The notes: generated from the sequence alone by a model not told the origin. A stretch of 64,000 bases of DNA from Pedococcus aerophilus (GCF_039532215.1 NZ_BAAARN010000001.1:1287942-1351941), one strand, 5' to 3'; positions 8,471 through 18,109 are shown, numbered from the stretch's first letter. Numbers and translations: made by a program.

Positions 8471-9350
8471 CCGGGTTCTCCAGGGCGGCCCAGCCCGACT
8501 TCTCGGGCCCGACGGCCTGACCTGCCGGGCAGTGTGCCCGGAAGTCGCACCACTGGCAGAGCGGTCCGACGGTCGCCGGGAAGCGCCCCGAGTCCACCCC
8601 GAACTCGGCGTAGTCGTCCTCGGCCCGGCGGGCGTCCCGCGCGATCGACTCGGCCTCGGCGATCTTGCGCTGGAGCGACTCCCCCGTGTGCTCGTGGCTG
8701 GCCACCGCGCCACTGGGCAGGTGGTGCAGCTCGACCCGCACGCACCGGCGACGGAACATCTTCCAGGCCGCGGCGGCATACAGGGCGAGCGGGAGCGAGG
8801 TCCGGGCGTCGTCGTCGGTGGGCTCCCACCGGCTGGTCTTGTAGTCCACGACGGCGAGCTCGCTGCCCCGGTCGTCGAGCCGGTCGATGCGTCCCTGGAG
8901 CGCGATCTGCTCGGTCTTGAGCGACACCGTCCGCTCGATGCCGAGCGGCTGGTCGGCGGGATCGACATCGTCGAGGTAGGAACGGACCTGCCCCTGGGCG
9001 CGCTCGCGCCACTCCAGGGACTGGTCGGGGTCCCGGAACCCCGCGTCGATCCACGAGGTCCGCACGAGCTCGGCCCCCGCCTCCGGGGTGCGCTGCGCCT
9101 GCGGGAGGTCCCACCAGTCGCGCAGGGCGTTGTGCACGGCCGTGCCCACCGAGGTGTGGGCGCGCTGGGCCCGCGGCGGCGGGCTGGGACGGTCGAGGTA
9201 CTGCATGCGGTAGCGGCGCGGGCAGTCGACCCACGCCAGCAACCGGCTCGGGCTCGCGCGGAACAGGCGACGCGGCATACCCCCGAAGGACTCCTGCACG
9301 AACGCGCCCTGCCCTGCGCTACCCGACCCGACGGGGCTCCCCTGCTGCAT
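8454..9350 (-). CDS. RecB-like PD-(D/E)XK nuclease with Fe-S cysteines
   Basis: A 298-residue stand-alone exonuclease domain of the RecB/Cas4-like class. Visible: SRLLAWVDCPRRYR near residue 32, the GTAVHNALRDWW helix with its conserved histidine, GRIDRLDD, VDYKTSRW (nuclease D...DYK core) and a C-terminal CQWCDFRAHC which, with the early CP, forms the four-cysteine iron-sulphur arrangement of AddB/Cas4-type nucleases. No helicase domain is fused. It is the last gene of a PHP-MarC-nuclease operon. Start is uncertain: ATG 9350 or a GTG three codons upstream, just after the marC stop. A role in DNA repair is inference. Confidence 0.85.
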   Translation of the reverse strand: MQQGSPVGSGSAGQGAFVQESFGGMPRRLFRASPSRLLAWVDCPRRYRMQYLDRPSPPPRAQRAHTSVGTAVHNALRDWWDLPQAQRTPEAGAELVRTSWIDAGFRDPDQSLEWRERAQGQVRSYLDDVDPADQPLGIERTVSLKTEQIALQGRIDRLDDRGSELAVVDYKTSRWEPTDDDARTSLPLALYAAAAWKMFRRRCVRVELHHLPSGAVASHEHTGESLQRKIAEAESIARDARRAEDDYAEFGVDSGRFPATVGPLCQWCDFRAHCPAGQAVGPEKSGWAALENPVRTPT

Positions 9351-9360
9351 GTCCGCCACG

Positions 9361-9978
9361 TTAGGCGGTGCCACTGACGAAGGCCCGCACGCTGTCCGCG
9401 ACCATCTGCACGGCGATCGCGGAGAGCAGCAGTCCGGCGATGCGGGTGATGAGGACGGTGCCGCTGTCCTTGAGCACCCGGTGCACCTGCCCGGCGAACC
9501 GGAAGAACAGCCACACGACGAACATCGTCGCGACGAGCCCGAGCGCCACGGCGGCGTACTCGTTGGCCCCGTCCGCGCTCTGCACCGCGAGCATCGTCGC
9601 GACGATCGCGCCGGGACCGGCGAGCAGCGGCGTGCCGAGCGGCACCAGCGCGACGTTGACACCCGCGTCGGCGTGCTGCTCCTGCTCCGAACCCGTGAGC
9701 AGCTGGAGCGCGACCAGGAGGAGCAGGAGGCCACCGGCGCCCTGGAGGGCAGGCAGCGAGATGTGCAGGTAGGTCAGGATCTGCTGGCCGAAGACGGCGA
9801 AGACCACGATGACGCCCAGGGCGACGAGGGAGGCGCGACGGGCCGCCGCGATCTTCTGCTTCTGGGTCAGCGTGCCGGTCAGCGCGAGGAAGATCGGCAG
9901 GGCCCCGGGCGGGTCCATGATGACGAACAGGGTCACGAAGACCGAGCCCAGCACCTGCAGGTCGACGATGTCGTTCAC
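9361..9978 (-). CDS. MarC-family integral membrane protein
   Basis: A 205-residue polytopic protein with about six hydrophobic segments and the MarC signature region FVIMDPPGALPIFLALT near the N-terminus. The family was once tied to multiple antibiotic resistance but its transport role (NAAT annotation) is poorly supported. The GTG start overlaps the stop of the PHP gene by four bases (GTGA), which implies translational coupling; the nuclease gene starts within 11 bases of its stop. Confidence 0.9.
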   Translation of the reverse strand: MNDIVDLQVLGSVFVTLFVIMDPPGALPIFLALTGTLTQKQKIAAARRASLVALGVIVVFAVFGQQILTYLHISLPALQGAGGLLLLLVALQLLTGSEQEQHADAGVNVALVPLGTPLLAGPGAIVATMLAVQSADGANEYAAVALGLVATMFVVWLFFRFAGQVHRVLKDSGTVLITRIAGLLLSAIAVQMVADSVRAFVSGTA

Positions 9979-10826
9979 GCCCGGACCACCCCGGTCCCGC
10001 TCCGTGCCTGGTCCTCGATCGCGGCGAGTACCTCGGGGTCCGTGGTGTTCTCGCCGAGGACGTTCTGCTTGCCGGTGCCGTGGTAGTCGCTCGAGCCGGT
10101 CGTGAGCAGCCCCAGCTGCGCGGCGAGGTCGACGGCGTGGGCCTGCTCGCGGGGGGTGTGGTCGCGGTGCGCGGCCTCGAGTCCGCCGAGCCCGGCGCGC
10201 GCCATCGCCTCGATGACCTCGTCACCCACGGTCCAGCCGCGCCCGTTGGCGAACGGGTGGGCCATCACCGGCACTCCCCCTGCGGCACGGACGAGCTGCA
10301 CGGCTCGGACGGGGTCCGGGGCGTAGTGCGAGGCGTAGTACCGGCTGCCGTTGCGCAGCAGGTCCTCGAAGGCCTCGTCGCGGGTGCGGATCACCCCGCT
10401 GTCCACGAGGGCGTCGGCGATGTGCGGGCGGCCGAGAGTTGCTCCCTCACCGGCCAGCGAGCGCACCTGCTCGAGCGTGACCGGTATGCCGTCGGCGGAC
10501 ATCGCGGCCACCATGCGTTCGACCCGGGTCTCGCGCGAGTCCTTGGCCCGGGCGAGCTCGGCAGCCAGCTCCGGGTGCTCGGGGTCGACGAGGTAGCCGA
10601 GGAGGTGGACGCTGATGCCGCGGTGGGTGCACGAGATCTCGACGCCCCGGACCAGACCCACGCCCAGCTCCACCGCGGCGTCGACGGCAGCCGGCCACCC
10701 GGCATACGTGTCGTGGTCGGTCAGTGCCACCACGTCGAGACCGGCCTCGGCGGCCGACCTGACCACGTCGGCAGCGGGCTGGGTGCCGTCGCTCGCCGAG
10801 GAGTGGGTGTGGAGGTCGATGAGCAC
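9975..10826 (-). CDS. PHP-domain phosphoesterase (TrpH/YciV type)
   Basis: Metal-dependent phosphoesterase of 283 residues. The PHP metal-binding motifs are clear: DLHTHSSASDG at the very N-terminus, TDHDT near residue 38, the GVEIS motif, MAHP and a late SSDYHG. The family includes RNase AM/nucleoside 3',5'-bisphosphate phosphatases, so a role in clearing short RNA or pAp is plausible, not shown. The GTG at 10826 places the first motif at residues 4-13 as in homologues, and TACCCT ends six bases upstream, predicting a leaderless mRNA. First gene of the PHP-marC-nuclease operon. Confidence 0.9.
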   Translation of the reverse strand: MLIDLHTHSSASDGTQPAADVVRSAAEAGLDVVALTDHDTYAGWPAAVDAAVELGVGLVRGVEISCTHRGISVHLLGYLVDPEHPELAAELARAKDSRETRVERMVAAMSADGIPVTLEQVRSLAGEGATLGRPHIADALVDSGVIRTRDEAFEDLLRNGSRYYASHYAPDPVRAVQLVRAAGGVPVMAHPFANGRGWTVGDEVIEAMARAGLGGLEAAHRDHTPREQAHAVDLAAQLGLLTTGSSDYHGTGKQNVLGENTTDPEVLAAIEDQARSGTGVVRA

Positions 10827-10832
10827 GGACCA

Positions 10833-10838
10833 AGGGTA
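10833..10838 (-). promoter_or_regulatory. Predicted leaderless -10 (TACCCT) of the PHP operon
   Basis: TACCCT on the minus strand ends 6 nt before GTG 10826; no Shine-Dalgarno sequence is present. Confidence 0.5.
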
Positions 10839-10896
10839 GGGGCAGCCAACGGGTGGTCCTGTCCCCGTGGCCGCGCCCGCCGACCCCGCCGACCGC

Positions 10897-11271
10897 CTAC
10901 TGCGCGAGGGGGCGCAGCTCGACCGTCTCCCCCGGACCGCTGAACTGCTCGGCCACCTCCTCGGCGCGGGCCTGGTCGGCCACGTCGATGAGGAAGAACC
11001 CGGCGAAGTGCTCCGCGGTCTCCGCATACGGGCCGTCGGTCATCTTCCGGCGGCCGCCCTCGTACCGGAACAGCCGCGCGTCCCGGGGGTCCCCGAGGGC
11101 CTGGCCTCCGACGAGCTCACCGCGCTCCGAGAGGTCGTTCAGGAGGGCGTCGAACTCGGCGCCCTGCTGCTCGCGCTCGGCTGCCGAGAGCGGCTCGTAC
11201 TGCGGGAGGAAGTCCGCCGTGGGGTGGCCCCAGGGCTGCGGGTTGGAGTGGATGAGGATGACGTACTTCAT
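10897..11271 (-). CDS. YciI/DGPF-domain protein
   Basis: A 124-residue dimeric alpha/beta-barrel type protein beginning MKYVILIHSN and carrying the DGPY-AETAEHFAGFFLIDV stretch that names the DGPF/YCII family. Such proteins are often encoded beside ECF sigma factors, but none is adjacent here. Function unknown; a possible catalytic or ligand-binding role is suggested for the family. ATG 11271 has AGGGAG seven bases upstream. Confidence 0.88.
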   Translation of the reverse strand: MKYVILIHSNPQPWGHPTADFLPQYEPLSAAEREQQGAEFDALLNDLSERGELVGGQALGDPRDARLFRYEGGRRKMTDGPYAETAEHFAGFFLIDVADQARAEEVAEQFSGPGETVELRPLAQ

Positions 11272-11459
11272 GTGCTGCTCCCTGTCTGTCGTGCGGGCGG
11301 CGGTCCTGCCCCCGTCACTCCCCTGACGCACGGCGCCGGGCGCCCTCGACATTCTGCTGCGAAGAACTTCCCGAGCGCCGATCGCGAGAGCTCCGCTGTG
11401 AGGGAACCCACGCGGCACAACGGTGTCCTTGCCAAGCCGGCCTCGGCAGGATGGCCACC

Positions 11460-11984
11460 ATGCAATTCGGACGCAGCTACGAGGAGTTCGAGGTCGGCGC
11501 GGTCTACAAGCACTGGCCCGGCAAGACGGTGACCGAGTACGACGACCACCTGTTCTGCCTCCTGACCATGAACCACCATCCCCTCCACCTCGATGCGAAC
11601 TACGCGGAGAACACGACGCAGTTCAAGAAGAACGTGGTGGTCGGCAACTACATCTACTCGTTGCTGCTCGGCATGTCCGTCCCCGACGTCTCGGGCAAGG
11701 CCATCGCCAACCTCGAGGTGGAGTCACTGCGCCACGTCGCGCCGACGTTCCACGGCGACACGATCTACGGCCAGACCGAGGTCCTCGACAAGTGGGAGTC
11801 CACGTCCAAGGACGACCGCGGCATCGTCCATGTCGAGACCAAGGGCTACAACCAGGACGGCACCCTCGTCTGCGTCTTCCGCCGCAAGGTGATGGTGCCC
11901 AAGGAGAGCTACCTCGCGGCCCGCGGTGGGGAGCAGCCCGGCCGCCCCGAGCTCGTCGAACCGGCTCCCACCTCCAAGGACTGA
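11460..11984 (+). CDS. MaoC-family hydratase, mesaconyl-CoA hydratase-like
   Basis: A 174-residue single hot-dog MaoC hydratase. The stretch EYDDHLFCLLTMNHHPLHLD carries the family's Asp/His active-site region, and VVVGNYIYSLLLGMSVPDVSG and RHVAPTFHGDTIYG follow in the order I recall from actinobacterial MaoC proteins encoded with ethylmalonyl-CoA pathway genes. Its probable role is hydration of mesaconyl-C1-CoA to beta-methylmalyl-CoA; matching Mcl1- and Mcl2-type genes lie 13-15 kb downstream, with an acyl-CoA dehydrogenase between. Start: ATG 11460 is preceded by CAGGAT with a 7-nt spacer (leaderless pattern) and matches the usual MQFGR N-terminus; ATG 11451 is the alternative. Confidence 0.85.
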   Translation: MQFGRSYEEFEVGAVYKHWPGKTVTEYDDHLFCLLTMNHHPLHLDANYAENTTQFKKNVVVGNYIYSLLLGMSVPDVSGKAIANLEVESLRHVAPTFHGDTIYGQTEVLDKWESTSKDDRGIVHVETKGYNQDGTLVCVFRRKVMVPKESYLAARGGEQPGRPELVEPAPTSKD

Positions 11985-12025
11985 CCACCCCGATCTCCCG
12001 CGCGCGGCTGTGCCGTCGTCCTCGA

Positions 12026-12074
12026 TGAGCGCGAACTGTCGGAATCGTCCCCATGGAGCGACAGTTCGCGCTCA
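12026..12074. repeat. Perfect 16-bp inverted repeat, 17-nt loop
   Basis: TGAGCGCGAACTGTCG (12026-12041) and its exact complement at 12059-12074 flank a 17-nt loop between the MaoC gene and glpK. It could be the terminator of the MaoC gene or a dispersed palindromic element; compare 35076-35122. Confidence 0.75.
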
Positions 12075-12127
12075 CCGAGAGCTGATCGTGACGCGGACGG
12101 TCCCCACTCGCGCAGCAGCTGCGGCGC

Positions 12128-12133
12128 TAGGGT
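12128..12133 (+). promoter_or_regulatory. Predicted leaderless -10 (TAGGGT) of glpK
   Basis: TAGGGT ends six bases before ATG 12140, and no ribosome site is present. Confidence 0.55.
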
Positions 12134-12139
12134 CGGGAC

Positions 12140-13663
12140 ATGGCCGATTTCGTTGGCGCAGTTGACCAGGGGACGACGAGCACGCGGTTCATGGTGTTCG
12201 ACCACAGCGGTGCGGAGGTGGGCCGCCGCCAGCTCGAGCACGAGCAGATCATGCCCCGCGCCGGGTGGGTCGAGCACAGCCCGCTGGAGATCTGGGAACG
12301 CACCCAGACCGTCATCGCGTCGGCGCTGGCACACCTCGACCTCCACGCCAGCGACCTGTCCGCCCTCGGGATCACGAACCAGCGCGAGACGACCGTCGTG
12401 TGGAACCGCCGCACCGGCCGACCCCTGCACAACGCGATCGTCTGGCAGGACACCCGCACCGACAAGATCGCTCGCGCCCTCGACCAGTCGGGCAAGGGAG
12501 AGGTGATCCGCGAGCGCGCCGGCATCCCGCCCGCCGCCTACTTCGCCGCCGGCAAGGTGCAGTGGATCCTCGAGAACGTCGACGGGGCCCGCCAGGCAGC
12601 CGAGAAGGGGGAGGCGGTCTTCGGGACCGTCGACACCTGGCTGCTGTGGAACCTCACCGGCGGCACCGACGGCGGCGTCCACGTCACCGACGTGACCAAC
12701 GCCAGCCGCACGATGCTCATGGACCTGCGCACCCTCGACTGGGACGACGAGCTGTTGTCCTTCTTCGACATCCCGCGCTCCATGCTCCCCGAGATCCGTC
12801 CCAGCTCCGACCCCGCGTTCTACGGCACGACGAGGACAGGCGGCCCGCTCGGTGGCGAGGTGCCCCTGGCCGGTGACCTCGGCGACCAGCACGCCGCCAC
12901 AGTCGGCCAGGTCTGCTTCAGCCCCGGCGAGGCCAAGAACACCTACGGCACGGGCAACTTCATGCTCCTCAACACCGGCGAGGAGATCGTCCGCAGCGAG
13001 TCGGGGCTGCTGACCACGGTCGCCTACCAGTTCGGCGACGCCAAGCCGGTCTACGCCCTGGAGGGCTCGATCGCGGTCACCGGCTCGGCGGTCCAGTGGC
13101 TGCGCGACCAGCTCGGCATCATCTCCGGGGCCGGCGACGTCGAGCGTCTCGCCAAGTCGGTCGACGACACCGGTGGCCTCTACTTCGTCCCGGCCTTCTC
13201 CGGCCTCTTCGCCCCCTACTGGCGACCGGACGCCCGCGGCGCCATCGTCGGCATGTCGCGGTTCAACACCGGCGCCCACCTGGCACGAGCCACGCTCGAG
13301 GCCATCTGCTACCAGTCGCGGGACGTCGCCGACGCCATGACCAAGGACTCCGGTGTGCGTCTCGAGGTCCTCAAGGTCGACGGCGGCGTCACCGCCAACG
13401 GCCTCTGCATGCAGCTGCAGGCGGACATCCTGGGCGTTCCCGTCTCACGCCCGGTGGTCGCCGAAACCACCGCACTGGGTGCGGCCTACGCTGCTGGTCT
13501 GGCCACTGGCTTCTGGTCCGGCACCGAGGAGCTGCGCGCCAACTGGCAGGAGTCCCAGCGATGGTCGCCGACCTGGAGCGACGAGCAGCGCACCAACGGG
13601 TACGCCGGGTGGCGCAAGGCCGTGGAACGCACCCTGGACTGGGTGGACGTCGACGAGGGATAG
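12140..13663 (+). CDS. glpK: Glycerol kinase
   Basis: Phosphorylates glycerol to sn-glycerol 3-phosphate with ATP. The 507-residue length is standard for the FGGY kinase family; the N-terminal phosphate-binding loop DQGTTSTR (9-16), the substrate region [14 protein letters not shown] and YGTGNFML, and the C-terminal [18 protein letters not shown] motif are all intact. The following gene glpD starts four bases after the stop, so the pair forms a glycerol catabolic operon. No glycerol facilitator gene is present in the window; glycerol may enter by diffusion or a facilitator elsewhere. Confidence 0.97.
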   Translation: MADFVGAVDQGTTSTRFMVFDHSGAEVGRRQLEHEQIMPRAGWVEHSPLEIWERTQTVIASALAHLDLHASDLSALGITNQRETTVVWNRRTGRPLHNAIVWQDTRTDKIARALDQSGKGEVIRERAGIPPAAYFAAGKVQWILENVDGARQAAEKGEAVFGTVDTWLLWNLTGGTDGGVHVTDVTNASRTMLMDLRTLDWDDELLSFFDIPRSMLPEIRPSSDPAFYGTTRTGGPLGGEVPLAGDLGDQHAATVGQVCFSPGEAKNTYGTGNFMLLNTGEEIVRSESGLLTTVAYQFGDAKPVYALEGSIAVTGSAVQWLRDQLGIISGAGDVERLAKSVDDTGGLYFVPAFSGLFAPYWRPDARGAIVGMSRFNTGAHLARATLEAICYQSRDVADAMTKDSGVRLEVLKVDGGVTANGLCMQLQADILGVPVSRPVVAETTALGAAYAAGLATGFWSGTEELRANWQESQRWSPTWSDEQRTNGYAGWRKAVERTLDWVDVDEG

Positions 13664-13667
13664 GGCA

Positions 13668-15455
13668 ATGAGCACGGGAACCTCCACCGGGAACACCGGC
13701 GCCACCGGAACGACCGGCGCCACCGACGCCGCGGGGACCACCCGCACGGCCCAGGCCACCGGCCTCTCGCCGCAGGCACGCCAGCGGGCCATCGATGCCC
13801 TCAGGTCCGGCGAGGAGCTCGAGCTGCTCGTCATCGGCGGCGGGGTCGTCGGCACCGGCACGGCCCTGGACGCCGTGACGCGTGGACTGTCCACCGGTCT
13901 GATCGAGCAGCGCGACTTCGCCAGCGGCACCTCGTCGCGGTCGAGCAAGCTCATCCACGGCGGCCTCCGCTACCTCGAGATGCTCGACTTCACCCTGGTC
14001 AAGGAGGCCCTGCAAGAGCGCGGCCTGCTGCTGACCCGACTGGCTCCCCACCTCGTGCGCCCCGTGCCGTTCCTCTACCCGCTCAACCACCGCGTGTGGG
14101 AACGCGCCTACGTCGGCTCGGGCATCGCCCTCTACGACGCCATGGCGATGGCGGCCAGTGGTGGCGCCGGCCTCCCCCACCACCGCCACCTGACCCGTCG
14201 CCAGGCGCTGCGCCTCATGCCCAGCCTGAAGAGCAACGCCCTCACCGGCGCGGTGCAGTACTACGACGCCCAGGTCGACGACGCCCGTCACACGATGGAG
14301 CTCGCCAGGACCGCCGCGCACTACGGCGCCCACGTCGCCAACCGCGTCGCCGCCATCGGCTTCCTGCGCCAGGGCGAACGCGTCACCGGGGTCCGGGCGA
14401 TCGACAAGCTCACCGACGAGGAGTTCGTCATCAACGCCCGCCAGATCGTCAACGCGACGGGCGTCTGGACCGATGACACCCAGGCGATGGTCGGCGAGCG
14501 GGGCCAGTTCCACGTCCGGGCGTCCAAGGGCATCCACCTCGTCGTCCCGCGCGACCGCATCCACTCCTCGACCGGCCTGATCCTGCGCACCGAGAAGTCC
14601 GTGCTGTTCGTCATCCCGTGGGGCCGGCACTGGATCATCGGCACGACCGACACCGACTGGGCGCTCGACAAGGCGCACCCGGCGGCGACCCGCGCCGACA
14701 TCGACTACATCCTCGACCACGTCAACCGCGTGCTCCAGACGCCGCTCACCCACGAGGACGTCGAGGGCGTCTACGCCGGGCTGCGCCCCCTCCTCGCCGG
14801 GGAGTCCGAGTCGACGAGCAAGCTCTCCCGCGAGCACGTCGTGGCCCACAGCGCCCCCGGTCTCGTCGTCGTGGCCGGCGGCAAGTACACGACCTACCGC
14901 GTCATGGCCAAGGACGCCGTCGACGAGGCCGTGCAGGCCATCTCGCGCCGGGTCCCGCCGTCCACCACCGACGCCGTCCCCCTCGTCGGGGCCGTCGGCT
15001 ACGCCGCGATCTGGAACCAGCGCCACACCCTCGCCTCCGAGGCGGGGCTGCACGTCGCCCGCGTCGAGCACCTGCTGCGTCGCTACGGCGTGCTCACCCA
15101 GGAGGTCCTCGACCTCGTCCGGGAGCGTCCCGAGCTCGGCCAGCCGCTCGAGGGTGCCGAGGACCACCTCCGGGCCGAGGTCGTCTATGCCGCGTCCCAC
15201 GAAGGCGCGTTGCACCTCACCGACATCCTCACCCGCCGCACCCGCATCTCGATCGAGGCCTGGGACCGTGGTGTCTCGGCGGCCCCGGTCGCCGCGGCCC
15301 TCGTCGCGCCCGTCCTCGGCTGGGACGAGGACCGCACGGCCGAGGAGATCGCGATCTACCTCGGTCGCGTCGAGGCCGAGCGCGTCAGCCAGACCATGCC
15401 CGACGACGCCTCCGCCGACGAGGCCCGCCGCAGCGGCCCCGACGGCACCCTCTAG
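13668..15455 (+). CDS. glpD: Aerobic glycerol-3-phosphate dehydrogenase
   Basis: FAD enzyme oxidising glycerol 3-phosphate to dihydroxyacetone phosphate at the membrane and feeding electrons to quinone. The dinucleotide motif VIGGGVVGTGTALDAVTRG (near residue 57), RSSKLIHGGLRYLE, and the late YAGLRPLL and GGKYTTYR stretches are the GlpD signature in order; the C-terminal domain is complete. Oddly, residues 2-32 are a Thr/Gly/Ser-rich low-complexity extension before the conserved fold, likely flexible. ATG 13668 has GAGGGA about seven bases upstream and lies four bases after glpK, which fixes the start. Confidence 0.96.
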   Translation: MSTGTSTGNTGATGTTGATDAAGTTRTAQATGLSPQARQRAIDALRSGEELELLVIGGGVVGTGTALDAVTRGLSTGLIEQRDFASGTSSRSSKLIHGGLRYLEMLDFTLVKEALQERGLLLTRLAPHLVRPVPFLYPLNHRVWERAYVGSGIALYDAMAMAASGGAGLPHHRHLTRRQALRLMPSLKSNALTGAVQYYDAQVDDARHTMELARTAAHYGAHVANRVAAIGFLRQGERVTGVRAIDKLTDEEFVINARQIVNATGVWTDDTQAMVGERGQFHVRASKGIHLVVPRDRIHSSTGLILRTEKSVLFVIPWGRHWIIGTTDTDWALDKAHPAATRADIDYILDHVNRVLQTPLTHEDVEGVYAGLRPLLAGESESTSKLSREHVVAHSAPGLVVVAGGKYTTYRVMAKDAVDEAVQAISRRVPPSTTDAVPLVGAVGYAAIWNQRHTLASEAGLHVARVEHLLRRYGVLTQEVLDLVRERPELGQPLEGAEDHLRAEVVYAASHEGALHLTDILTRRTRISIEAWDRGVSAAPVAAALVAPVLGWDEDRTAEEIAIYLGRVEAERVSQTMPDDASADEARRSGPDGTL

Positions 15456-15541
15456 CGCGACCGCGCGCCATACCGGCGCCCGTCCCGCTGCGGTCCCGCT
15501 GCAGGAACTCTCCCCGAGGGGCCTGACCTGCGGTTTTGGCT

Positions 15542-15547
15542 TAGGGT
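15542..15547 (+). promoter_or_regulatory. Predicted leaderless -10 (TAGGGT) of the topoisomerase gene
   Basis: TAGGGT ends six bases before ATG 15554. The preceding gap (15456-15541) also holds GTCCCGCTGC repeated in tandem at 15483 and 15494, and one copy of GCGCCATAC at 15465-15473. Confidence 0.5.
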
Positions 15548-15553
15548 CCCAGC

Positions 15554-16555
15554 ATGGCTCGCCTGCGCACCGTCTCCCCCGCCTCCCGTGGCTGGACCCG
15601 CCGAAGGGCCGGCAAGGGGTTCACCTACCTCGACGCCGACGGCGCCCGCCTGCCCGCCGCGGACGTCGAGCGCATCCGTGCCCTGGTCATCCCCCCGGCC
15701 TGGGAGAACGTCTGGATCTGCCCCGTCCCCAACGGCCACATCCAGGCCGTGGGCACCGACGCGGCCGGACGGCGCCAGTACCTCTACCACCCGGACTGGC
15801 GCCTCAAGCGCGACGCCGCGAAGTTCGACCGTGTCCTCGGCGCCGCCACGCGCCTGCCCGCTGCGCGCAAGCGCGTGCTCAAGGACCTCGCGCTGGAGGG
15901 TATGCCGCGTGGCCGGGCCGCCGCCGTGGCCGTCCGCCTGCTCGACCTGGGCTACTTCCGCATCGGCAGCGACGTCTACACCGAGGACAACGGGTCCTTC
16001 GGCCTGACGACCCTCGAGCGCCAGCACGTCACGCGCAAGGGCGACGTCATCGTCTTCTGCTTCGTCGGGAAGTCCGGCGTCGAGCACTGCATCGAGATCG
16101 ACGACACCGCCGCCATGGAGGCGCTCGACCGGCTGCGCAAGCGCCGGCACGCGAGCAAGCGCCTGCTGGCCTACCAGGACGCGAAGAAGTGGGCCGACCT
16201 CGACGCCTCCATCGTCAACGCCTACCTCGCCGAGCTGCTCGGCGGCGAGATGACCGCCAAGGACTTCCGGACCTGGCACGCCACGGTGCTCGCCGCGGTG
16301 GCCCTGCGGGCGAGCGACGAGCCTGGCGACACCAAGGCGTCCCGCAAGCGCGCCATCAAGGCCGCGGTCGAGGAGGTCGCGAGCTACCTGGGCAACACCC
16401 CGACGATCGCCAAGAACTCCTACATCGACCCACGCGTCCTCGACAGCTACGAGTCCGGCACGGTGATCGCGGTCGACCCGAGCCGCTACCGGAGCCCCGA
16501 ACGCCGCCAGGTCGCGATCGAGAAGGCCGTGCTCGCGCTGCTCGCGCCCAGCTGA
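15554..16555 (+). CDS. DNA topoisomerase IB (poxvirus-like)
   Basis: Relaxes supercoils through a transient 3'-phosphotyrosyl bond without ATP. The 333-residue size and layout match the bacterial/viral type IB family: RAGKGFTYLD and PPAWENVWICP in the N-terminal cap, YLYHPDWR, the catalytic LGYFRIGSD arginine region, the lysine loop, KDFRTWHATV histidine region, and the active-site tyrosine Tyr290 in NSYIDPRV. All catalytic positions expected of the family are therefore present. Monocistronic by spacing. Type IB enzymes are patchily distributed in bacteria. Confidence 0.95.
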   Translation: MARLRTVSPASRGWTRRRAGKGFTYLDADGARLPAADVERIRALVIPPAWENVWICPVPNGHIQAVGTDAAGRRQYLYHPDWRLKRDAAKFDRVLGAATRLPAARKRVLKDLALEGMPRGRAAAVAVRLLDLGYFRIGSDVYTEDNGSFGLTTLERQHVTRKGDVIVFCFVGKSGVEHCIEIDDTAAMEALDRLRKRRHASKRLLAYQDAKKWADLDASIVNAYLAELLGGEMTAKDFRTWHATVLAAVALRASDEPGDTKASRKRAIKAAVEEVASYLGNTPTIAKNSYIDPRVLDSYESGTVIAVDPSRYRSPERRQVAIEKAVLALLAPS

Positions 16556-16609
16556 GGTGGGCCGCCCCGGGGGCTGCGACGCGCAGCACCGGCGTGGCAC
16601 GATGCTCGG

Positions 16610-18103
16610 GTGAGCAGCGAAGAGCAGACCAAGCCCGAGAACCGCGCCCGCCCGACGACCGACGAGTTCCGTGCGTTCGTCGCCGAGGACTGGGCGCCCC
16701 GCACCCCCGGCGCCACCGCGCTGAGCGAGGCCGCCCGGTATGCCGCGGACCGTCGCGCCGCCGTGAGCGCCGCCTACGAGGGCGACCGGCTCGTCATCCC
16801 CGCCGGTGGCCTCAAGGTGCGCAGCAACGACACCGACTACGTCTTCCGCCCGCACACCGCCTTCGTCCACCTGACCGGCCTCGGGGGCGACCGCGAGCCC
16901 GATGCCGTCCTGGTGATGGAGCCGCGCGACGACGGTTCGCACGAAGCGATCCTGTACTTCCGTCCGCTGGCCGGCCGCGACACCGACGAGTTCTTCGCCG
17001 ACGCGCGGTACGGCGAGTTCTGGGTCGGCGCGCGTCCCACCATCGAGGACATCGAGACCGAGCTGGGCCTCACCGCCCGCCACATCGACGAGTTCGCCGA
17101 CGCCGCGGTCAAGGACTCCGGCGAGGTGACCGTCCGCGTCGTGCGCGACGCCGACCGCGACCTCACCCGTCAGCTCGACGCCGCCCGCACGACGGAGAAC
17201 ACCGACGCCGACGAGCTGACCGAGAGCGACGACGAGCTGGCCCACTTCCTCTCGCACCTGCGCCTCACCAAGGACGAGTGGGAGGTCGAGGAGATGCGCA
17301 AGGCGGTCGAGGCGACCCACCACGGGTTCGACGCGGTGATCGCCGACCTGCCCGAGGCCCTGGCCAAGGGCCGCGGCGAGCGCTGGGTCGAGGGCGTCTT
17401 CGGCCTCACCGCGCGCCACGAGGGCAACGGCACGGGGTACGACTCGATCTGCGCCGCCGGCGACCACGCCACGACGCTGCACTGGATCAAGAACACCGGC
17501 GAGATCAAGGACGGCGACCTCATCCTGCTCGACGCCGGTGTCGAGGTGGACTCCCTCTTCACCGCCGACATCACCCGCACCCTGCCCGTCAACGGCACCT
17601 TCTCCGACGCGCAGCGCGAGATCTACGACGCCGTCTATGCCGCGCAGGAGGCCGGACTCGCGGCGGTCAAGCCCGGCAACAAGTTCTCCGACGTGCACGC
17701 CGCCGCGATCCGCGTGATCGCCGAGCACCTGCACGCCTGGGGGCTGCTGCCCGAGGGTGTCGACGTCGAGGGGACGCTCGACAAGGAGCACGGGCAGTAC
17801 CACCGTCGCTGGATGGTGCACGGCACGAGCCACCACCTCGGCCTCGACGTGCACGACTGCGCCCTCGCGACCCGCGAGGAGTACATGGACGCCGAGCTCC
17901 GGCCCGGCATGATCCTCACGGTCGAGCCCGGCCTCTACTTCAAGGCGGACGACCTGAAGGCGCCGGAGCGGTTCCGCGGCATCGGCGTGCGCATCGAGGA
18001 CGACGTCCTCGTGACGGCCGACGGCCACGAGAACCTCTCCGCAGGCATGCCGCGCACCTCCAAGGACGTCGAGGCGTGGATCGCCGAGGTCCAGTCCCGC
18101 TGA
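16610..18103 (+). CDS. Xaa-Pro aminopeptidase (M24B, aminopeptidase P)
   Basis: Dinuclear-metal peptidase of 497 residues removing N-terminal residues before proline. The N-terminal AMP_N domain (about 30-200) is followed by the pita-bread catalytic domain. Metal ligands can be read in LLDAGVEVDSLFTADITRT (two Asp), GTSHHLGLDVHD (His), TVEPGLY (Glu) and GVRIEDDV (Glu). The GTG at 16610 is the start; CACGAT six bases upstream hints at a leaderless mRNA, weakly. It converges on a PIG-L deacetylase gene. Confidence 0.95.
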   Translation: MSSEEQTKPENRARPTTDEFRAFVAEDWAPRTPGATALSEAARYAADRRAAVSAAYEGDRLVIPAGGLKVRSNDTDYVFRPHTAFVHLTGLGGDREPDAVLVMEPRDDGSHEAILYFRPLAGRDTDEFFADARYGEFWVGARPTIEDIETELGLTARHIDEFADAAVKDSGEVTVRVVRDADRDLTRQLDAARTTENTDADELTESDDELAHFLSHLRLTKDEWEVEEMRKAVEATHHGFDAVIADLPEALAKGRGERWVEGVFGLTARHEGNGTGYDSICAAGDHATTLHWIKNTGEIKDGDLILLDAGVEVDSLFTADITRTLPVNGTFSDAQREIYDAVYAAQEAGLAAVKPGNKFSDVHAAAIRVIAEHLHAWGLLPEGVDVEGTLDKEHGQYHRRWMVHGTSHHLGLDVHDCALATREEYMDAELRPGMILTVEPGLYFKADDLKAPERFRGIGVRIEDDVLVTADGHENLSAGMPRTSKDVEAWIAEVQSR

Positions 18104-18109
18104 CACCGT

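Noticed and set aside
8454-9350. RecB/Cas4-like nuclease as a sign of a CRISPR or defence locus
   Set aside because: No cas genes or repeat arrays; it is translationally linked to marC and PHP genes, which points to housekeeping.
7487-10225. Open frame of 912 codons on the minus strand through the HTH and nuclease genes
   Set aside because: No domain in the translation; the HTH gene on the other strand and nuclease in another frame are convincing.
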